DNA of 64,000 bases from Saccharothrix deserti (GCF_009769385.1 NZ_VKAB01000033.1:53964-117963), one strand, 5' to 3'; numbered from the stretch's first letter, positions 50,020 through 58,985 are shown. Notes: generated from the letters alone by a model not told the origin. Numbers and translations are program-made.

Positions 50020-50298
50020 GTGAAGGTCATCAGTCAACGGGAGTTCCGCAACAACTCCGCCGCGGTCATGGACGCGGTCGAGGCGGGGGAGACGTACCAC
50101 GTCACCCGCAACGGCGTGGAGATCGCCGAGGTCCGTCCGCTGCCCCGTCGTCGGCGCCTGACCGCTGAGGAACTGGTCGAGCGGCACAGGAAGCTGCCGA
50201 AGGTCGATCACGGCCTCATGCGGCGTGAAGCCGACGAGGTGTTCGGCTCGGAAGACCGGATCGGTGACGACGACCCGTGGGAGCGCAGCCGTGGCTGA
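50020..50298 (+). CDS. Phd/YefM family antitoxin
   Basis: This 92-residue antitoxin starts VKVISQREFRNNSAAVMDAV, followed by TYHVTRNGVEIAEVRPL, the Phd/YefM DNA-binding fold. The C-terminal 45 residues (HRKLPKVDHGLMRREADEVF) form the toxin-binding part. It represses its own operon and neutralises the PIN toxin encoded next, whose start overlaps its end by 8 bp. GTG 50014 is an alternative start. Confidence 0.93.
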   Translation: MKVISQREFRNNSAAVMDAVEAGETYHVTRNGVEIAEVRPLPRRRRLTAEELVERHRKLPKVDHGLMRREADEVFGSEDRIGDDDPWERSRG

Positions 50299-50695
50299 CC
50301 GGCACGAGTCGGGCGTACTGGACACCTGCACGTACATCGACCTCGGACTGCTGGACCCGGCGGTGCTGCCGGAGGTCCCCGAGTTGACCGTGATCACCCT
50401 GGCCGAGTTGCACCGGGGCGTGGCGATGGCCAAGGACGCTGCGGCGCGGGCGGTGCGGACCGAGAAGCTGGGTGCGGCGATCGTCGAGTTCGAGCCGTTG
50501 CCCTTCGACGGTCAGGCCGCGGCTCGCTTCGGCACGCTCGTGGCGTTGACCCTCGAAGCGAACCGCGAGCCGAAACCGCGCCGGCTGGACCTGATGATCG
50601 CCGCCATCGCCTCGGCCCGGGGTATGCCGCTCTACACCCGCAATGCCAAGGACTTCGCAGGACTCGACGGCATGGTCCAGGTCGTCGAGGTGTGA
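50291..50695 (+). CDS. PIN domain ribonuclease toxin (VapC family)
   Basis: This is a 134-residue Mg2+-dependent RNase toxin. The acidic active site is complete: Asp11 (GVLDTCTYIDL), Glu39 (ITLAELHRG), Asp100 (RRLDLMIAAIA) and Asp121 (YTRNAKDF). Such toxins cleave tRNA or rRNA when the labile antitoxin is lost. The start overlaps the Phd-type gene by 8 bp, a usual coupling for this pair. The convergent MBL gene lies 20 bp beyond its 3' end. Confidence 0.93.
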   Translation: MADRHESGVLDTCTYIDLGLLDPAVLPEVPELTVITLAELHRGVAMAKDAAARAVRTEKLGAAIVEFEPLPFDGQAAARFGTLVALTLEANREPKPRRLDLMIAAIASARGMPLYTRNAKDFAGLDGMVQVVEV

Positions 50696-50714
50696 GAAGT
50701 ACGACCGGACGGGT

Positions 50715-51392
50715 TCACCAGCCCCGCGAACGCCACTCGTCCAGGTGAGGTCGTTCACTCCCCAGGGTGGTGTCGTCGCCGTGACCTGGGTAGACCCACG
50801 TCTCGTCGGGCAGTTCGCCGAACACCCGCGACGTCAAGTCGTCGATCAACGATTTGAAGGTTTCAGGTGACGTGGTTTTGCCGACCCCTCCCGGGAACAG
50901 CGAGTCCCCGGTGAAGAGGTGGGGGTGTCCGGTTGGGTCGCGGTACAGGAGGGCGATCGAGCCCGGCGTGTGGCCGCGCAGGTGGATCACCGTCAGGGGG
51001 ACCTCGCCGACGTGCACGGTGTCGCCGTGCTCCACCAGGACGTCCGGCGGGATCGGCAGGACGCCCGCGTCCGCTTCGTGCGCGATGGTGTTCGAACCGT
51101 TCGCGCCCGCCACCGCACCCAGGGCTCCCCAGTGGTCCGGGTGCTGGTGCGTGGTCACGACGGTCTTCAACCTCGGGCGGTTCACCGAGTGGCCCACCAC
51201 GTCCGACAGGCGTTCCGGGTCGGCCGCCGCGTCGATGAGGAGGCCCTCGTTCGTCGCACGGCAGACCAGCAGGTACGCGTTGTTGTCCATCGGTCCGACC
51301 GAGATCTTCGTGATGGTCAGCGCGTCGAGGGTGCGCCGTGCCGCCGGGCCGCCCGGCGAAACGTGCCCCGTGTAGTCCTCTAGTACGTCCAC
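50715..51392 (-). CDS. MBL-fold metallo-hydrolase (glyoxalase II-like)
   Basis: This 225-residue metal-dependent hydrolase has the HxHxDH motif THQHPDHWGA (His82, His84, Asp86, His87), a further His in LRGHTPGS, and GDSLFPGGVGK and VYPGHGDDT at the end. These fit glyoxalase II or mycothiol-thioester hydrolases. A homologue stands next to uvrA in mycobacteria (the Rv1637c-uvrA order), so the neighbourhood is conserved. GTG 51392 was selected. Confidence 0.92.
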   Translation of the reverse strand: MDVLEDYTGHVSPGGPAARRTLDALTITKISVGPMDNNAYLLVCRATNEGLLIDAAADPERLSDVVGHSVNRPRLKTVVTTHQHPDHWGALGAVAGANGSNTIAHEADAGVLPIPPDVLVEHGDTVHVGEVPLTVIHLRGHTPGSIALLYRDPTGHPHLFTGDSLFPGGVGKTTSPETFKSLIDDLTSRVFGELPDETWVYPGHGDDTTLGSERPHLDEWRSRGW

Positions 51393-51508
51393 AGTGGCCG
51401 ACGGTATCCGACCGGGCACCCTTCAGGGTCCCCACAGCTCGACCCCATAGGGTTGACAACGATCACCGCTGCCCCTCCGATGCCGTCCGAATAGGGTTTT
51501 TCCACCTC

Positions 51509-52696
51509 GTGCCTACAAAACGTCGGATCAACTGGGACGTCCTTCGCATCCTCGCCGTGCTGTGCGTGCTCCTCCAACACGCCACCCACGCCGGGCCGTC
51601 CGTCCACTCCGAACTCGGGCCACCGCCGTTCGTCTTCGACGTCGAATTCGGCGCGAGCGCGCTCGTGGTGATCTCCGCCTTCTTCGCCTGCGCGTCACTG
51701 GCCAAGGGGGAACCGGCCCGCTTCCTGCGCAACCGCCTGGCCCGCCTGGTCCCCGCCTACGTCGTCGCCGCCACCTGCACGTACACCGTGCTGCGCTACC
51801 TCGCCCCGAACGGCTGGAGCCACCTCCAACCGCGCGACCTGCTCTTCAACGCCCTCATGCTGCAGAACTGGTTCCCGGGCGTCCGCCTGGTCGACTTCTC
51901 CTACTGGACCCTCCCGGTGCAGGTCACGGGCTTCGTCGCGGGCGCGCTGCTGGTGTCGAGGATCCGCGGCCGGGCGGTCAAGGTCCTGCTCTGGACGCTC
52001 GTCGTCGCGCCCCTGGTCGCGCGGGTCTGGACGGTGGAGCCCGGCGCGATCCGCACCCTCTACGACGGCCTCGGCGTGCACCGCGCGCAGCTGTTCGCCA
52101 TCGGCGTCGGCATCTGGCTGTGGTCCAAGGGCCGGCTCGGCGACTGGCACCTGTTCGCGCTGCTCACCGCGTCCCTCGGGGCCCAGGCGGTGCACACCGC
52201 CGACCTCAGGTCGACCATCGGGCTCGGCGTGCTGCTGATCGGCGTGTGCGCCGCCGCCGGAGGCCCGGACTGGGACGTCCTCCCCGTGCGCGCGCTCGCC
52301 CGACCCATCAAGTGGCTCGCGGGCATCTCATACGGCGTGTACCTGGTGCACCAGGAGATCGGCTACGTCGTGATGGCGAAGGTCGCGCGCTTCGGCCCTT
52401 GGGTCGAGCTGGCGGTCTTCGCCGGCACCGCCGTCGTCCTCGGCTGGCTGCTCACCAAGTTCGTCGAACGCCCCGCGCACCGCGCCCTGACCGCGAGCCG
52501 CCGTCCGGCCGCCCTGGCCGGCCTGGTGCTCACCGCCCGGCTGCACACCGCTCAGAGCCACTTGGGCAGCGTCGGCGCCGTCCCGTTCAGCCGCGCGCCG
52601 CTCTGGCGCCCGGTGAGCCACCCCAGCACGTCGGCCGCCGCACCGTTCACCGTCGGTGACGTCTCGCTGTCCGCCGTCAGCGCCCAACTGCGCTGA
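51509..52696 (+). CDS. Acyltransferase 3 family membrane protein
   Basis: This 395-residue protein has about ten membrane segments of the acyltransferase 3 (OafA/YrhL) family. Features are INWDVLRILAVLCVLLQHAT with the conserved His, FGASALVVISAFFACASLAK, RFLRNRLARLVPAYVVA and GISYGVYLVHQEIGYVV. It transfers acyl groups to sugars, lipids or antibiotics. The last 48 or so residues are encoded antisense to the convergent isomerase gene (145 bp overlap) and look unlike the family, so the original stop was probably lost. Confidence 0.88.
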   Translation: MPTKRRINWDVLRILAVLCVLLQHATHAGPSVHSELGPPPFVFDVEFGASALVVISAFFACASLAKGEPARFLRNRLARLVPAYVVAATCTYTVLRYLAPNGWSHLQPRDLLFNALMLQNWFPGVRLVDFSYWTLPVQVTGFVAGALLVSRIRGRAVKVLLWTLVVAPLVARVWTVEPGAIRTLYDGLGVHRAQLFAIGVGIWLWSKGRLGDWHLFALLTASLGAQAVHTADLRSTIGLGVLLIGVCAAAGGPDWDVLPVRALARPIKWLAGISYGVYLVHQEIGYVVMAKVARFGPWVELAVFAGTAVVLGWLLTKFVERPAHRALTASRRPAALAGLVLTARLHTAQSHLGSVGAVPFSRAPLWRPVSHPSTSAAAPFTVGDVSLSAVSAQLR

Positions 52697-53343
52697 CGGC
52701 CGTCCGGGAAGACGGCCTCCACGCGCACCGACGGCACGCCCGGCCGGCCCGTGTACTGGGCGACGGCGTCCTCCAGGAAGCCCTCCAGCAACTCGGCCGG
52801 CAGGTCCTCGAACCCGATACCCCGATCCAGGTCGACCAGGTGGAACCACACCTCGCGCAGCCGCAGCCACGGCACCCGGTACGCGGGCAGCGCCCCGCTC
52901 CTCGGGTGCACGACCTCCGCCTCCCACGCCGTCGGCGGCAGCTCGGCGGCGGCCGTGGCGAAGCGCTGGCACGCCGCGTCGAGGTCCGCCCGCAGCAGCT
53001 GCGGCAGCCTGCCCGCGCCCTCCGCGATGTCCGCGTCACGGTCCGCCGCGCTCGGGTACATCTGGTGCTCGACGCCCGTCTTGGCCCACGTCAGCAGGTT
53101 CACCAGGGCGTCGGCGTTGCGTGCGAGATGCGTCACCACGTGCGCCCGGCTCCAGCCGGGCAACAGGCTGGGACCGCGCAGCGCGGCCAGGTCGATCGCC
53201 CCGACGACCTCGTACAACGTCCGCGTCGCCCGTTCCACCTCGGCGAGCCAGGCGACCGCGTGCTGGACCGCGGCCGACTGCTCACGGGGCGCGGGTACGC
53301 TCGTCCGGTCGGATCGGACCTGGGCGGCATCAGCGAAGCTCAT
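52552..53343 (-). CDS. Maleylpyruvate isomerase-type (mycothiol-dependent) protein
   Basis: This 263-residue protein of the DinB/MDMPI fold starts MSFADAAQVRSDRTSVPAPR. The metal and thiol site region is LLPGWSRAHVVTHLARNADAL with His residues, followed later by VWFHLVDLDRGIGFEDLPAE. A C-terminal SCP2-like domain ends the protein (LTADSETSPTVNGAAADVLGW in part). Mycothiol is restricted to actinobacteria. The gene is 243 bp from the divergent uvrA. Substrate unknown; isomerisation of maleylpyruvate is only one possibility. Confidence 0.9.
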   Translation of the reverse strand: MSFADAAQVRSDRTSVPAPREQSAAVQHAVAWLAEVERATRTLYEVVGAIDLAALRGPSLLPGWSRAHVVTHLARNADALVNLLTWAKTGVEHQMYPSAADRDADIAEGAGRLPQLLRADLDAACQRFATAAAELPPTAWEAEVVHPRSGALPAYRVPWLRLREVWFHLVDLDRGIGFEDLPAELLEGFLEDAVAQYTGRPGVPSVRVEAVFPDGRQRSWALTADSETSPTVNGAAADVLGWLTGRQSGARLNGTAPTLPKWL

Positions 53344-53540
53344 GGGCACCTCATCCCGGAGTTATGCGGCCGAACGGCCTATCGCTCCAGCGTAGGGGCG
53401 TTCACTACCGACCGGTAGAGCCGTTGGCGCACGATCGTGGAAGTGCCGGTCGCGGTTTTTGTCGGTGGTCGCACCTAGCATGGTCGATGCCCTCCCCGAC
53501 AGGGCTGTCCGCAGTGACCCGGAGCGGTCCGATAGGCTTT

Positions 53541-53556
53541 TCGAACGTCTGTTCGG
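53541..53556 (+). promoter_or_regulatory. LexA (SOS) box of uvrA
   Basis: tcgaacgtctgttcgg matches the actinobacterial SOS box TCGAAC-N4-GTTCGA in all but the final base. It lies 30-45 nt upstream of the uvrA GTG start, overlapping the expected promoter. Confidence 0.85.
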
Positions 53557-53585
53557 GGGAAGGTCGAGAACCGAAGGGAACCGTT

Positions 53586-56459
53586 GTGGCCGACCGGCTT
53601 GTCGTTCGCGGGGCGCGCGAGCACAACCTGCGAGGGGTGGACCTCGACCTGCCGAGGGACAGCCTCATCGTGTTCACCGGGCTGTCCGGCTCGGGCAAGT
53701 CCAGCCTCGCCTTCGACACGATCTTCGCCGAAGGCCAGCGCCGCTACGTCGAATCGCTGTCGGCGTACGCGCGGCAGTTCCTCGGCCAGATGGACAAACC
53801 CGACGTCGACTTCATCGAGGGCCTGTCGCCCGCGGTGTCGATCGACCAGAAGTCGACCAGCCGCAACCCGCGGTCGACCGTCGGCACCATCACCGAGGTC
53901 TACGACTACCTGCGGCTGCTGTACGCGCGCGCCGGCAAGGCGCACTGCCCGACCTGCGGCGAGGCGATCAGCAAGCAGACGCCGCAGCAGATCGTGGACC
54001 AGGTGCTGGCCATGGAGCCGGGCACCAAGTTCCAGGTGCTCGCGCCGGTCATCCGGGGCCGCAAGGGCGAGTACCTCGACCTGTTCTCCACCCTCCAGTC
54101 CCAGGGCTACTCGCGCGCCAAGGTCGACGGCGTGGTGTACGCGCTGGGCGAGGTGCCGAAGCTGAAGAAGCAGGAGAAGCACCAGATCGCGGTCGTGATC
54201 GACCGGCTGAGCGTGAAGTCGAGCTCCAAGCAGCGGCTGACCGACTCGGTGGAGACGGCGCTGCGCCTGGCCGACGGGCTGGTCGAACTGGAGTTCGTGG
54301 ACGTGCCGGAGAACGACCCCGGCCGGGTGCGCGGCTTCTCCGAGAACCTGGCCTGCCCGAACGGCCACCCGCTGGCGATCGAGGACCTGGAGCCCCGGTC
54401 GTTCTCGTTCAACTCGCCCTACGGCGCGTGCCCGGCGTGCACCGGCATCGGCGTGCGCAAGGAGGTCGACCCGGAGCTGGTCGTGCCGGACGACGAGCTG
54501 TCGCTGGCCGACGGCGCGATCGCCCCGTGGGCGTCCGGTCAGACCGCCGAGTACTTCACCCGGTTGCTGGAATCGCTGGGCCTGGCGATCGGGTTCCGGA
54601 TGGACACGCCGTGGCGGCAGCTGCCCGCCAAGGTGCAGAAAGCGGTGCTGCACGGCGTCGACGAGCAGGTCAACGTCCGCTACAAGAACCGCTACGGCCG
54701 CGAGCGCTCCTACTACGCCAACTACGAGGGCGTGATCCCGTTCCTGGAACGGCGGCAGGAGCAGACCGAGTCCGAGTACATGCGGGAGAAGTACGAGGGC
54801 TACATGCGGGAGGTGCCGTGCCCCACGTGCCAGGGCACCCGCCTCAAACCGGAGATCCTGGCCGTCACGCTGCACCACGCGCGCCAGGGCGACAAGTCCA
54901 TCGCCGAGGTGTGCGCCATGTCGGTGGCGGAGTGCTCGGAGTTCCTGGACGGGCTCAAGCTGGCCAAACGCGAGTCGATGATCGCGGGCGCGGTGCTCAA
55001 GGAGATCCAGGCCCGGCTGCACTTCCTGCTCGACGTCGGCCTCAACTACCTGTCACTGGACCGCGCGTCCGGCACTCTTTCGGGTGGAGAAGCCCAGCGG
55101 ATCAGGTTGGCCACGCAGATCGGCTCCGGCCTGGTCGGCGTGCTGTACGTGCTGGACGAGCCGTCGATCGGCCTGCACCAGCGCGACAACCACCGGCTGA
55201 TCGACACCCTGACCAGGCTGCGCGACCTGGGCAACACGCTGATCGTGGTCGAGCACGACGAGGACACCATCCGCACCTCCGACTGGGTGGTCGACATCGG
55301 CCCCGGCGCGGGCGAGCACGGCGGCAAGGTGGTGCACAGCGGCCCGTACCAGGAGCTGCTGACGAACAAGGAGTCGGTCACCGGCGCGTACCTCTCGGGG
55401 CGCAAGGAGATCCCGATGCCCGCCACGCGCCGCAAGGTCGACAAGAAGCGGCAGCTCACCGTGGTGGGCGCGCGTGAGCACAACCTGCGCGGCATCGACG
55501 TGTCGTTCCCGCTCGGCTGCCTGGTGTCGGTCACGGGCGTGTCCGGCTCGGGCAAGTCGACGCTGGTCAACAACATCCTGGCGACGGTGCTGGCGAACAA
55601 GCTCAACGGCGCGCGGCAGGTGCCCGGCCGGCACACCCGGATCCGGGGGTTGGAGCAGGTCGACAAGCTGGTGCAGGTCGACCAGTCGCCGATCGGCCGC
55701 ACCCCGCGGTCGAACCCGGCCACCTACACGGGCGTGTTCGACCACGTCCGGAAGCTGTTCGCGTCGACCACCGAGGCGAAGGTGCGCGGCTACCAGCCGG
55801 GTCGGTTCTCGTTCAACGTCAAGGGCGGGCGCTGCGAGGCGTGCGCGGGCGACGGCACGATCAAGATCGAGATGAACTTCCTGCCGGACGTCTACGTCCC
55901 GTGCGAGGTGTGCAAGGGCGCCCGGTACAACCGCGAGACGCTGGAAGTGCACTACAAGGGCAAGACGATCTCCGAGGTCCTCGACATGCCGATCGAGGAG
56001 GCCGCGACGTTCTTCGAGCCGATCAACTCGATCCACCGGCACCTGCGCACGCTGGTCGACGTGGGCCTCGGGTACGTGCGGCTCGGGCAGCCCGCGCCCA
56101 CCCTGTCCGGTGGTGAGGCGCAGCGGGTGAAGCTGGCGGCCGAGCTGCAGAAGCGGTCGACCGGCAAGACGGTCTACATCCTGGACGAGCCGACCACCGG
56201 CCTGCACTTCGAGGACATCCGCAAGCTGCTCGGGGTGATCAACGGGTTGGTCGACAAGGGCAACACGGTGATCGTGATCGAGCACAACCTCGACGTCATC
56301 AAGACCTCCGACTGGGTGGTCGACATGGGGCCCGAGGGCGGGTCCGGCGGTGGCATGGTGGTGGCCGAAGGCACGCCGGAGCAGGTCGCGGACTTCGCCG
56401 ACAGCTACACCGGGCAGTTCCTGCGGGACGTGCTGCCCGCCGAGGCGGCGGTCGGCTGA
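53586..56459 (+). CDS. uvrA: UvrABC excinuclease subunit A
   Basis: This 957-residue ATPase finds DNA lesions in nucleotide excision repair and delivers UvrB. It has two ABC modules: the first with Walker A GLSGSGKSSL at residues 33-42 and signature LSGGEAQRIRL, and the second with GVSGSGKSTL near 652 and LSGGEAQRVKL. Zinc-binding Cys pairs are visible in CPTCG, CPACTG, CPTCQG and CEACAGDG/CEVCKG. The length is that of the family. The GTG at 53586 is preceded by gaaggg, and a LexA box lies upstream. Confidence 0.98.
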   Translation: MADRLVVRGAREHNLRGVDLDLPRDSLIVFTGLSGSGKSSLAFDTIFAEGQRRYVESLSAYARQFLGQMDKPDVDFIEGLSPAVSIDQKSTSRNPRSTVGTITEVYDYLRLLYARAGKAHCPTCGEAISKQTPQQIVDQVLAMEPGTKFQVLAPVIRGRKGEYLDLFSTLQSQGYSRAKVDGVVYALGEVPKLKKQEKHQIAVVIDRLSVKSSSKQRLTDSVETALRLADGLVELEFVDVPENDPGRVRGFSENLACPNGHPLAIEDLEPRSFSFNSPYGACPACTGIGVRKEVDPELVVPDDELSLADGAIAPWASGQTAEYFTRLLESLGLAIGFRMDTPWRQLPAKVQKAVLHGVDEQVNVRYKNRYGRERSYYANYEGVIPFLERRQEQTESEYMREKYEGYMREVPCPTCQGTRLKPEILAVTLHHARQGDKSIAEVCAMSVAECSEFLDGLKLAKRESMIAGAVLKEIQARLHFLLDVGLNYLSLDRASGTLSGGEAQRIRLATQIGSGLVGVLYVLDEPSIGLHQRDNHRLIDTLTRLRDLGNTLIVVEHDEDTIRTSDWVVDIGPGAGEHGGKVVHSGPYQELLTNKESVTGAYLSGRKEIPMPATRRKVDKKRQLTVVGAREHNLRGIDVSFPLGCLVSVTGVSGSGKSTLVNNILATVLANKLNGARQVPGRHTRIRGLEQVDKLVQVDQSPIGRTPRSNPATYTGVFDHVRKLFASTTEAKVRGYQPGRFSFNVKGGRCEACAGDGTIKIEMNFLPDVYVPCEVCKGARYNRETLEVHYKGKTISEVLDMPIEEAATFFEPINSIHRHLRTLVDVGLGYVRLGQPAPTLSGGEAQRVKLAAELQKRSTGKTVYILDEPTTGLHFEDIRKLLGVINGLVDKGNTVIVIEHNLDVIKTSDWVVDMGPEGGSGGGMVVAEGTPEQVADFADSYTGQFLRDVLPAEAAVG

Positions 56460-56468
56460 GGTCGTCGG

Positions 56469-56518
56469 GCCGGCGGGGTCACGCGCGCGGTTGGCCTGGC
56501 CCGCCGGCGTGCGTGACC
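56469..56518 (+). other. Interlocked inverted repeats after uvrA
   Basis: gccggcggg (56469-56477) is complementary to 56500-56508, and ggtcacgc (56477-56484) to 56511-56518. The order a-b-a'-b' fits an H-type pseudoknot or two competing hairpins. It lies between uvrA and the SRPBCC gene and may act as terminator. Confidence 0.4.
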
Positions 56519-56526
56519 ATGGCGGC

Positions 56527-56988
56527 ATGCCGCTGAACTCGTACCGCTTCCGCAGCGTGTGGTCGGTGGACAGCACGCCCGCGCGGACCTTCGACGTGCT
56601 CGCCGACCTGGGCAGTTACCCGCAGTGGTGGCGTGAGGTGCGGGACGCGCGCCAGGTGGGCGAGCACGCGGCCGAGCTGCGGTGCCGTTCCGTGCTGCCC
56701 TACGACCTGGTGTTCCAGGCGCACCACAACGCCAGGGAGCCGGAGGCGGGGTTGCTGCGCGCCGACCTGGTCGGGGACCTGGACGGCACGGTGAGCTGGC
56801 GGATCTTCCCCGAGGGCGGCGGGTCGCGGCTGGTCTACGACCAGGAAGTGGTGGTCCGCAAGCCGTTGCTGCGGCGTCTGGCGATCATCGGCCGGCCACT
56901 GCTCAGGGCCAACCACGAGCTGATGATGCGCAGCGGCCAGCGGGGTCTGCGCACCTACCTGGCCGGGTACCCGTCCGCCGGGAGTTGA
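56527..56988 (+). CDS. SRPBCC family protein (polyketide cyclase-like)
   Basis: This 153-residue START-like protein begins MPLNSYRFRSVWSVDSTPAR and continues TFDVLADLGSYPQWWREVRD, the usual first helix-strand unit of polyketide cyclase/dehydrase-like proteins. The C-terminal helix LLRANHELMMRSGQRGLRTYL closes the cavity. The ligand is unknown. The stop codon lies in a short tandem repeat tract. Confidence 0.88.
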   Translation: MPLNSYRFRSVWSVDSTPARTFDVLADLGSYPQWWREVRDARQVGEHAAELRCRSVLPYDLVFQAHHNAREPEAGLLRADLVGDLDGTVSWRIFPEGGGSRLVYDQEVVVRKPLLRRLAIIGRPLLRANHELMMRSGQRGLRTYLAGYPSAGS

Positions 56989-57031
56989 TCCCGGGAGAGT
57001 CGATCCCCGGGAGAGTCGATCCCGGAGAGCT
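56987..57031. repeat. Three 14-16 bp tandem repeats
   Basis: Units gatcccgggagagtc, gatccccgggagagtc and gatcccggagagct follow one another between two convergent genes. The first unit overlaps the stop of the SRPBCC gene. Confidence 0.8.
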
Positions 57032-57033
57032 GA

Positions 57034-57624
57034 TCAGCTCAGGTGCCGGACGAGCCGGGCCAGCTGCTCGGCGTAGCGCTCGGCGAAGTCGTCGGACTCC
57101 GGGTCCTCCCCGGTGATCCGGCGCACCATCCGGGGCATGAACAGCGTCGCACTGGCCGCCGCCGTCAACGCCAGCAGCAGGCACGCCGGGTCGAGGTCCG
57201 CCGGGATCTCCCCGGCCTCCTGCCGCGCCCGCAGGCCCTCGACCTGCGCGCGGAGGAACTCCGTGTCGCCCTCGTCCGGCGAGTCGTCACCGGACACGTT
57301 CTCCCACACCATCAGCCGCGCCCAGTCGCGCTGCTCCCGCGTGGACAGCACGAACCCGCGCACGACCTCCGCCAGCGGCCCTTCGGCGAGCTGTCCGCCC
57401 TGCTGCCGCCAGCGGCTGGCCAGTTCCTTGTAGAGGCCTTCCTTGCCGCCGAAGTAGTACGAGATGAGCTGCTTGTTCACGCCCGCGCGGTCGGCGATGG
57501 CGCTGACCCGTGCCGCCGCGTAGCCCTTCGCGCCGAACTCCGCCGCCGCGGCCTCCAGGATCCGCGCCTTGGTGCGCTCGGGGTCGCGCTTGCGTTCGGT
57601 GGCGTCGGGGGAGCGGCGGGACAC
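57034..57624 (-). CDS. TetR family repressor
   Basis: This 196-residue regulator has its HTH at residues about 18-65 (RILEAAAAEFGAKGYAAARV, then AGVNKQLISYYFGGKEGLYKE). The C-terminal domain has a helical effector pocket with AQVEGLRARQEAGEIPADLDP, as in YcdC/AcrR-like proteins. It is divergent from an FAD-dependent monooxygenase. Two operator-like palindromes lie between them, so it probably represses both genes and responds to a substrate of the enzyme. Start GTG 57624. Confidence 0.92.
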   Translation of the reverse strand: MSRRSPDATERKRDPERTKARILEAAAAEFGAKGYAAARVSAIADRAGVNKQLISYYFGGKEGLYKELASRWRQQGGQLAEGPLAEVVRGFVLSTREQRDWARLMVWENVSGDDSPDEGDTEFLRAQVEGLRARQEAGEIPADLDPACLLLALTAAASATLFMPRMVRRITGEDPESDDFAERYAEQLARLVRHLS

Positions 57625-57648
57625 GCGGTCAACCGTAGCCGATCACCT

Positions 57649-57693
57649 ACTATCAACCATCTGGTTGACTCAATCAAACGGATGGTTGATAGT
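57649..57693. promoter_or_regulatory. Double TetR operator region
   Basis: A 16-bp perfect palindrome, tcaaccatctggttga (57653-57668), is followed by a near copy, tcaaacggatggttga (57674-57689), 21 bp further. The outer arms actatcaaccat and atggttgatagt (57649-57660, 57682-57693) are also perfectly complementary. Two dimers could bind on the same face of the DNA. Confidence 0.75.
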
Positions 57694-57700
57694 GGTCGGC

Positions 57701-58879
57701 ATGAGCGTTCACGTGGCGGTCGTCGGTGGCGGTGTCGGTGGGTTGTGCCTGGCCCAGGGGCTGAGGCGGAACGGGGTGAGCGTGTCGGTGCACGAGCGGG
57801 ACGTGACGCCGACCGACCGGCTGCAGGGGTACCGCCTGCACATCAACCCGGTCGGCGCGCGGGTCCTGCACGAGTGCCTGCCGCCGGAGCTGTGGGCGCG
57901 GTTCGTCGCCACCACCGGTCGCGGCGGGAGCGGGTTCGGGTTCCTGGACGAGCGGCTGAACCGGCTGCTCGCCATCGACAACCCGGACGACGTGCCCGAA
58001 CGCGCCCACCACTCGGTCAGCCGGATCACGTTGCGCGAGATCCTGCTGACCGGCCTGGACGACGTGGTGACGTTCGGGCGGCGGTTCACCCACTACGAGC
58101 ACGCGGACGGGCGAATCACGGTCCACTTCGTCGACGGCACGAGCACGCAGTGCGACGTGCTGGTGGGCGCGGACGGCGCGAACTCCGCCGTGCGCGCCCA
58201 GTACCTGCCGCACGCAGAACGCGTGGACACCGGCATCACCGCGATCGCGGGCAAGCTGCCGTTGACCCCGCACACCCGCGCCTGGCTGCCGCCCGAACTG
58301 GTCGCGCACGCCCACTCGGTGATCCCGCGCGCGGCGGCCGGGATGTTCCTCGCGCCGCACGAGCTGGACGAGGGCGGCTACCTGATGTGGGCCTACGCGG
58401 CGGACGGCCTGGTGATCCCGCCGGACCGCCCGCTGCGGGACCTGGTGGTCGACGCGATCTCCGGCTGGCACCCGGACCTGGTGCGGGTGGTGCGCGACTC
58501 GCCCCCCGACTCGGTGTCGCACTGGCCGATCCGCACGTCCGTGCCGGTGGACGCGTGGCAGCCGACCACCGTGACGCTGCTCGGCGACGCGATCCACAGC
58601 ATGACGCCGATGCGCGGCATCGGGGCCAACACCGCGTTGCGCGACGCGATGTCGTTGTGCCGCAACCTGGTCGAGCGGGAACCGCTGGACGCGATCGCGG
58701 ACTACGAGAGGCACATGCGGGAGTACGGGTTCGCGGCGGTGACGGCGTCGCTGCGCAGCGCGCGCCAGTTCGTGTCGGGCAACGCGGCCGGCCGGGTGGC
58801 GTTCAAGACGGTGTTGCGGCTGCTCGAGGCGGTGCCGCCGCTCAAGCGCGTCGCGTTCCGCGACCACGGGATCGACTGA
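57701..58879 (+). CDS. FAD-dependent monooxygenase (PHBH/aromatic hydroxylase type)
   Basis: This is a 392-residue flavoprotein. The FAD ADP-binding motif is VAVVGGGVGGLCLAQGLRR at residues 3-21, the DG motif is VLVGADGANSAVR, and the GD motif is LLGDAIHSMTPMRGIGANTA. These place it with group A aromatic hydroxylases, such as those of antibiotic inactivation (rifampicin-type) or tailoring. The C-terminus is short and no thioredoxin-like domain is present. Likely induced by its substrate through the divergent TetR protein. Confidence 0.93.
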   Translation: MSVHVAVVGGGVGGLCLAQGLRRNGVSVSVHERDVTPTDRLQGYRLHINPVGARVLHECLPPELWARFVATTGRGGSGFGFLDERLNRLLAIDNPDDVPERAHHSVSRITLREILLTGLDDVVTFGRRFTHYEHADGRITVHFVDGTSTQCDVLVGADGANSAVRAQYLPHAERVDTGITAIAGKLPLTPHTRAWLPPELVAHAHSVIPRAAAGMFLAPHELDEGGYLMWAYAADGLVIPPDRPLRDLVVDAISGWHPDLVRVVRDSPPDSVSHWPIRTSVPVDAWQPTTVTLLGDAIHSMTPMRGIGANTALRDAMSLCRNLVEREPLDAIADYERHMREYGFAAVTASLRSARQFVSGNAAGRVAFKTVLRLLEAVPPLKRVAFRDHGID

Positions 58880-58985
58880 CTCCGCAAAAAATCATCAGAA
58901 CCGGTGAACCGTTGGGGCTTGTTGTCCGTGTTGGTGGCATTCGGTTGCCGCAGGGGACGCGAGCGATCATCCAGGGAGGTTCACC

